Shown here: positions 62,474-64,000 of the stretch, piece after piece | Layout: every line of letters begins with the position of its first letter | Position numbering within the stretch: the first letter of the stretch is position 1 | Assembly: GCF_004353185.1 (NCBI RefSeq) | Contig: NZ_SMUS01000016.1 | Span: 1 to 64,000 of the forward strand | Length of the DNA stretch: 64,000 bases | Direction of reading: 5' to 3' | DNA from: Clostridium cuniculi | Lineage (GTDB): Bacteria; Bacillota; Clostridia; Clostridiales; Clostridiaceae | Program-made: the position numbers and the translations under genes | The notes under the pieces: generated by a model | Seen by the model: the letters and a program-made list of their open reading frames with translations, nothing else | What the model was told of the DNA's origin: nothing | Database searches by the model: none

Positions 62474-63229
62474 ATGTACGAAAAATTTAAAATGAAGAAC
62501 ATGACATGGCAAGAATTTGCTAAGAAAAAGGATAATGTAATTATTCTACCAGTAGGTGCTACAGAACAACATGGTCCTCACCTGCCAACCTGTGTAGATG
62601 CTGTATTAGCAGAAGAATTTGCTTGCCGTATAGCAGAAAAAATAGATGGTGTAGTTGCTCCAACTCTTTCTTATGGATATAAATCAAAACCATTAAGTGG
62701 TGGTGGTCCATTATTTCCTGGAACTATTGACTTAAATGGAGCTACATTACAAGCTTTAGTAATGGATATAATTGATGAATTTGTTCGTGATGGATTTACA
62801 AAAATATTTATTTTAAGTGCTCACTTTGAAAATGAAGCATTTATTGTAGAAGCTATGGACTTATGCTCTGCAAAATATGGAGATAAAGTAAAACTTCTTC
62901 TTACTAACTGGTGGGATCCAATGTCACCTGATGTAATTGATAAAGTTTTTGATGAAGTACCATTCCCAGGATGGGCTCTAGAGCATGCTGCTGTTACAGA
63001 AACATCATTAATGATGTATTTTGCACCAGAACTTGTTAGAGAAGATAAAATATTAGATACAGAAAACGCTAGTCCAGCAACTTATTTTAGATATCCTATT
63101 GAAAAAGATATCGTCCCTGAAACTGGAGTACTTGCATCAGCTAAATCATCTTCTGCTGAAAGAGGAAAAATAATTGTAGACGACGTTGTTCCAAATATAA
63201 TAAAAATAGTTGAAGAAGCATTTAAATAA
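62474..63229 (+). CDS. Creatininase-family amidohydrolase, 251 aa
   Basis: The family motif is ILPVGATEQHGPHLPTCVDAVLAE (about 27-50), with zinc ligands in it; GGGPLFPGTIDLNG and LSAHFENEAFI follow, and LEHAAVTETSLMMYF is near the end. Likely creatinine amidohydrolase (creatinine to creatine), though the family also has formamide hydrolases. It is divergent from the deaminase and 27 bp before an EamA permease, which could move the substrate. Confidence 0.88.
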   Translation: MYEKFKMKNMTWQEFAKKKDNVIILPVGATEQHGPHLPTCVDAVLAEEFACRIAEKIDGVVAPTLSYGYKSKPLSGGGPLFPGTIDLNGATLQALVMDIIDEFVRDGFTKIFILSAHFENEAFIVEAMDLCSAKYGDKVKLLLTNWWDPMSPDVIDKVFDEVPFPGWALEHAAVTETSLMMYFAPELVREDKILDTENASPATYFRYPIEKDIVPETGVLASAKSSSAERGKIIVDDVVPNIIKIVEEAFK

Positions 63230-63256
63230 ATATTTTAGAAAGAAATAGGTAAATTT

Positions 63257-64000
63257 ATGAAATTAAAAGGAATAGTTTTAACAATGCTATCCTCAATTAC
63301 CTTTGGTTTCGCCTTTACATTAGGGCCTATGACATATGGTGCTGGAGGAAGTAATCCTGTAACATTAACTTTTTTAAGAAACTTTTTAAGTTTACCCTTT
63401 TTATTGCTAATAGTTTTATTTTTAAAAGTTGATTTAAGAGTAACAAAAAATCAACTAAAAAACTTAGCAATATTAGGGTTTATAGGAAATTCAATAACAA
63501 CATTAATGCTTAATATAGCTTTTGCTCATATAGATGTAGGAATAGTAACTCCAATCCACTTTACTTATCCTATCTTTGTAACTCTTGGATGTGTACTATT
63601 CTTTCACGAAAAGTTAAGCAAGCAAAAGATTATTGCATTAGTTATAGCAATGTCTGGTATAGGCTGCTTCTTTATTGAATCATTAAATTCTGCTTCCTTT
63701 AACTCATCTACATTAATTGGATTAATTTTAGCAGTAGCTTCAGGGGCATTTTATGCATTCTATATTATATTTATGGACAAAAGTGGTTTAAAAAGTGAAT
63801 CTCCATTTAAAATAACATTTTATGTAGCAATTGCTTCAAGTATAGGTATGTTTTTCTATGGTATTTCTACTAATCAACTTGTTTTATCTTCTCTAACAAC
63901 TAAATCATGGATTATATCTGCAGTATTTGCATTTTTATGTACAGTTGTTGCTTTATCATTATTACAAGTTGGTATAAAACATATTGGAGCAAGTGAGGCC
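63257..64000 (+). CDS. EamA/DMT-family permease, partial at the window edge
   Basis: From ATG 63257 the frame runs open to the end of the window, 248 codons. Eight or nine membrane segments are visible, with the two-repeat EamA pattern (ITFGFAFTLGPMTYGAGG; LAVASGAFYAFYIIFM) and HIDVGIVTPIHFTYPIFVTLGCVLFF. The 3' end is missing. It follows the creatininase by 27 bp with an AGGT ribosome site, so it is in that operon and may transport a related compound. Confidence 0.85.
   Translation, partial: MKLKGIVLTMLSSITFGFAFTLGPMTYGAGGSNPVTLTFLRNFLSLPFLLLIVLFLKVDLRVTKNQLKNLAILGFIGNSITTLMLNIAFAHIDVGIVTPIHFTYPIFVTLGCVLFFHEKLSKQKIIALVIAMSGIGCFFIESLNSASFNSSTLIGLILAVASGAFYAFYIIFMDKSGLKSESPFKITFYVAIASSIGMFFYGISTNQLVLSSLTTKSWIISAVFAFLCTVVALSLLQVGIKHIGASEA

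Overview
This AT-rich window reads as chromosome of a butyrate-forming Clostridium (cluster I type). The evidence is the crt-bcd-etfB-etfA-hbd operon with a Rex operator and the rex gene beside it, clostridial-style TTA-rich codon use, and frequent riboswitch and T-box control. The species cannot be named from sequence alone.

Layout. 1-4175 is the integrase end of a prophage or integrative element: a divergent repressor/Cro switch, ImmA-type protease and tyrosine integrase. 4244-6161 holds ogg and two small household genes. 6323-12043 is the butyryl-CoA operon plus rex. 12276-18152 is metal homeostasis: an unassigned structured RNA, a CadC/ZntA-type module with its operator, and a P-type ATPase behind a yybP-ykoY (Mn2+) riboswitch. 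18331-26226 holds an unassigned attenuator, xpt with a guanine riboswitch, envelope genes (L,D-transpeptidase, DedA, PAP2), and a fluoride-resistance pair (CLC-F-like transporter and a CPA antiporter) behind a fluoride riboswitch. 26307-31750 is a copper region: copA, copZ, a secreted Met/Asn-repeat protein and a two-component system.

31839-37646 is a rearranged block. A two-component system, an ABC transporter, a YxeA protein and a 5'-truncated VanZ-RDD gene lie between an intact mannose-1-phosphate guanylyltransferase gene and a second copy of that gene's last ~50 codons plus terminator. 37656-45985 then carries housekeeping and envelope genes, a dense cluster of DnaA boxes (40803-41136), a fusion protein joining a SigI-like C-terminal domain to an RsgI-type membrane anti-sigma protein, a class D-like sortase, ispF, and a MetT-like transporter behind a SAM-I riboswitch.

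46404-48989 has tRNA-Lys and two identical tRNA-Gly genes enclosing a small accessory island. 49419-51838 is thrS with a consensus promoter and T-box. 51904-56318 holds an IseA-like protein, a two-component system and an M48 protease. 57170-60226 holds rpsD with a perfect Fur-box match upstream, and metY-hom under a second SAM-I riboswitch. The right end has 5-formyl-THF cyclo-ligase, a cytosine/creatinine deaminase-like amidohydrolase, a divergent creatininase, and an EamA permease cut by the window edge.

The strongest second-look items are the SigI-RsgI fusion, the DnaA-box cluster, the unassigned RNA at 12276-12420, the fluoride regulon pairing, the tandem-repeat-expanded P3 stems in both SAM riboswitches, and the duplicated manC end with the truncated VanZ gene.
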